Of a DNA stretch of 64,000 bases, positions 63,601 to 64,000 are shown one piece after another. The notes under the pieces are model-generated. The model had not been told where the DNA came from. It saw nothing but the letters and a program-made list of their open reading frames with translations, and did no database searches. The stretch lies in contig NC_081553.1 in NCBI RefSeq assembly GCF_963082655.1, positions 64,356,392 to 64,420,391 on the forward strand, given 5' to 3'. Position 1 is the first letter of the stretch; the number at the start of each line of letters is the position of its first letter. Source of the stretch: Stomoxys calcitrans. Lineage: Eukaryota; Arthropoda; Insecta; Diptera; Muscidae. Position numbers and translations under genes: made by a program.

Positions 63601-64000
63601 GCGGAAAGGGTAGTTTTGGTACTTTTTCGCTATGGGAAGGGTAGCTTTAGTACTTCTTTTCACTGAAAGAGAGTTTTAGTACTTTTCCCCTATGGAAGGG
63701 GTAGTTTTAGTACATTTTCCATGTGGAAAGGGTAGTTTTAGTACTTTTTCTACGTGGAAAGTGTAATTTTAGTACTTTTTCCGTTTGGGGATTATAGTTT
63801 TAATACTCTTTCTCTATGCAAGGGATAGTTTTAGTACTTTTTTCTCAGGAAAGTGTAGTTTTAGTACTATTTTCCTATGGAAAGGGTCGTTTTAGTACTA
63901 TTTTCCTATGGAAAGGGTCGTTTTAGTACTTTTTCCCTATGAAAAGGGTAGTTTTAGTACATGTTTTCTCTGGAAATGGAAGTTTTGAGTATTTCTTTTC

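Overview
The window looks like AT-rich, gene-poor nuclear DNA from a higher fly. The repeat vocabulary is dipteran: mini-me/DINE-like elements with (GTCY)n tracts, Jockey-type LINE remnants, short mariner-like MITEs and tRNA-derived SINEs. I favour a calyptrate, muscid-type fly (Stomoxys/Musca kind); the species call is from memory of repeat families, not from a search. I found no intact host protein-coding gene, rRNA gene or functional tRNA gene. Almost every open frame falls inside a tandem repeat or a broken retrotransposon.

Layout. 1-9990 is a very large inverted repeat built from tandem units around TTTCATTTGAGTCCCATATT; a mariner-like MITE, a SINE and a LINE tail lie near its centre. 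9991-18200 holds DINE/HINE-like elements, one pair nested, more tandem array, a second SINE type and a MITE. 18900-22610 holds two minus-strand remnants of one LINE family, separated by a SINE, a MITE and an array element. 23070-25060 is an unusual, relatively GC-rich complex repeat with a higher-order period of about 640 bp. 25060-26650 is mostly unique. 26650-38610 is a mosaic of HINEs, SINEs and Jockey-type LINE pieces, including a duplicated segment (30310-31204 and 34479-35285) and a SINE sitting inside a LINE RNase H domain. 38610-44130 holds unique DNA, the first of three arrays of a 32-bp palindromic satellite, two MITEs, a HINE and a cluster of TATCGATA sites. 44130-48625 is HINE and array DNA with a SINE flanked by a perfect 12-bp target duplication. 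48625-56030 is unique DNA, the longest 32-bp array (about 3.7 kb) and a LINE remnant interrupted by a 434-bp terminal-inverted-repeat element. 56031-61262 is array DNA, a second HINE subfamily and a SINE hairpin. 61263-62140 is unique, and the third 32-bp array runs to the window end.

Nothing here forms an operon or pathway. What the parts share is a history of layered insertion, duplication and inversion. The best leads are the three 32-bp arrays with array-specific hairpin loops, the GC-rich higher-order repeat at 23-25 kb, the array-carrying elements with defined ends, the TIR element inside the LINE, and the TATCGATA cluster, which is the only plausible host regulatory signal. Unique blocks could be intergenic or intronic; I cannot tell which.
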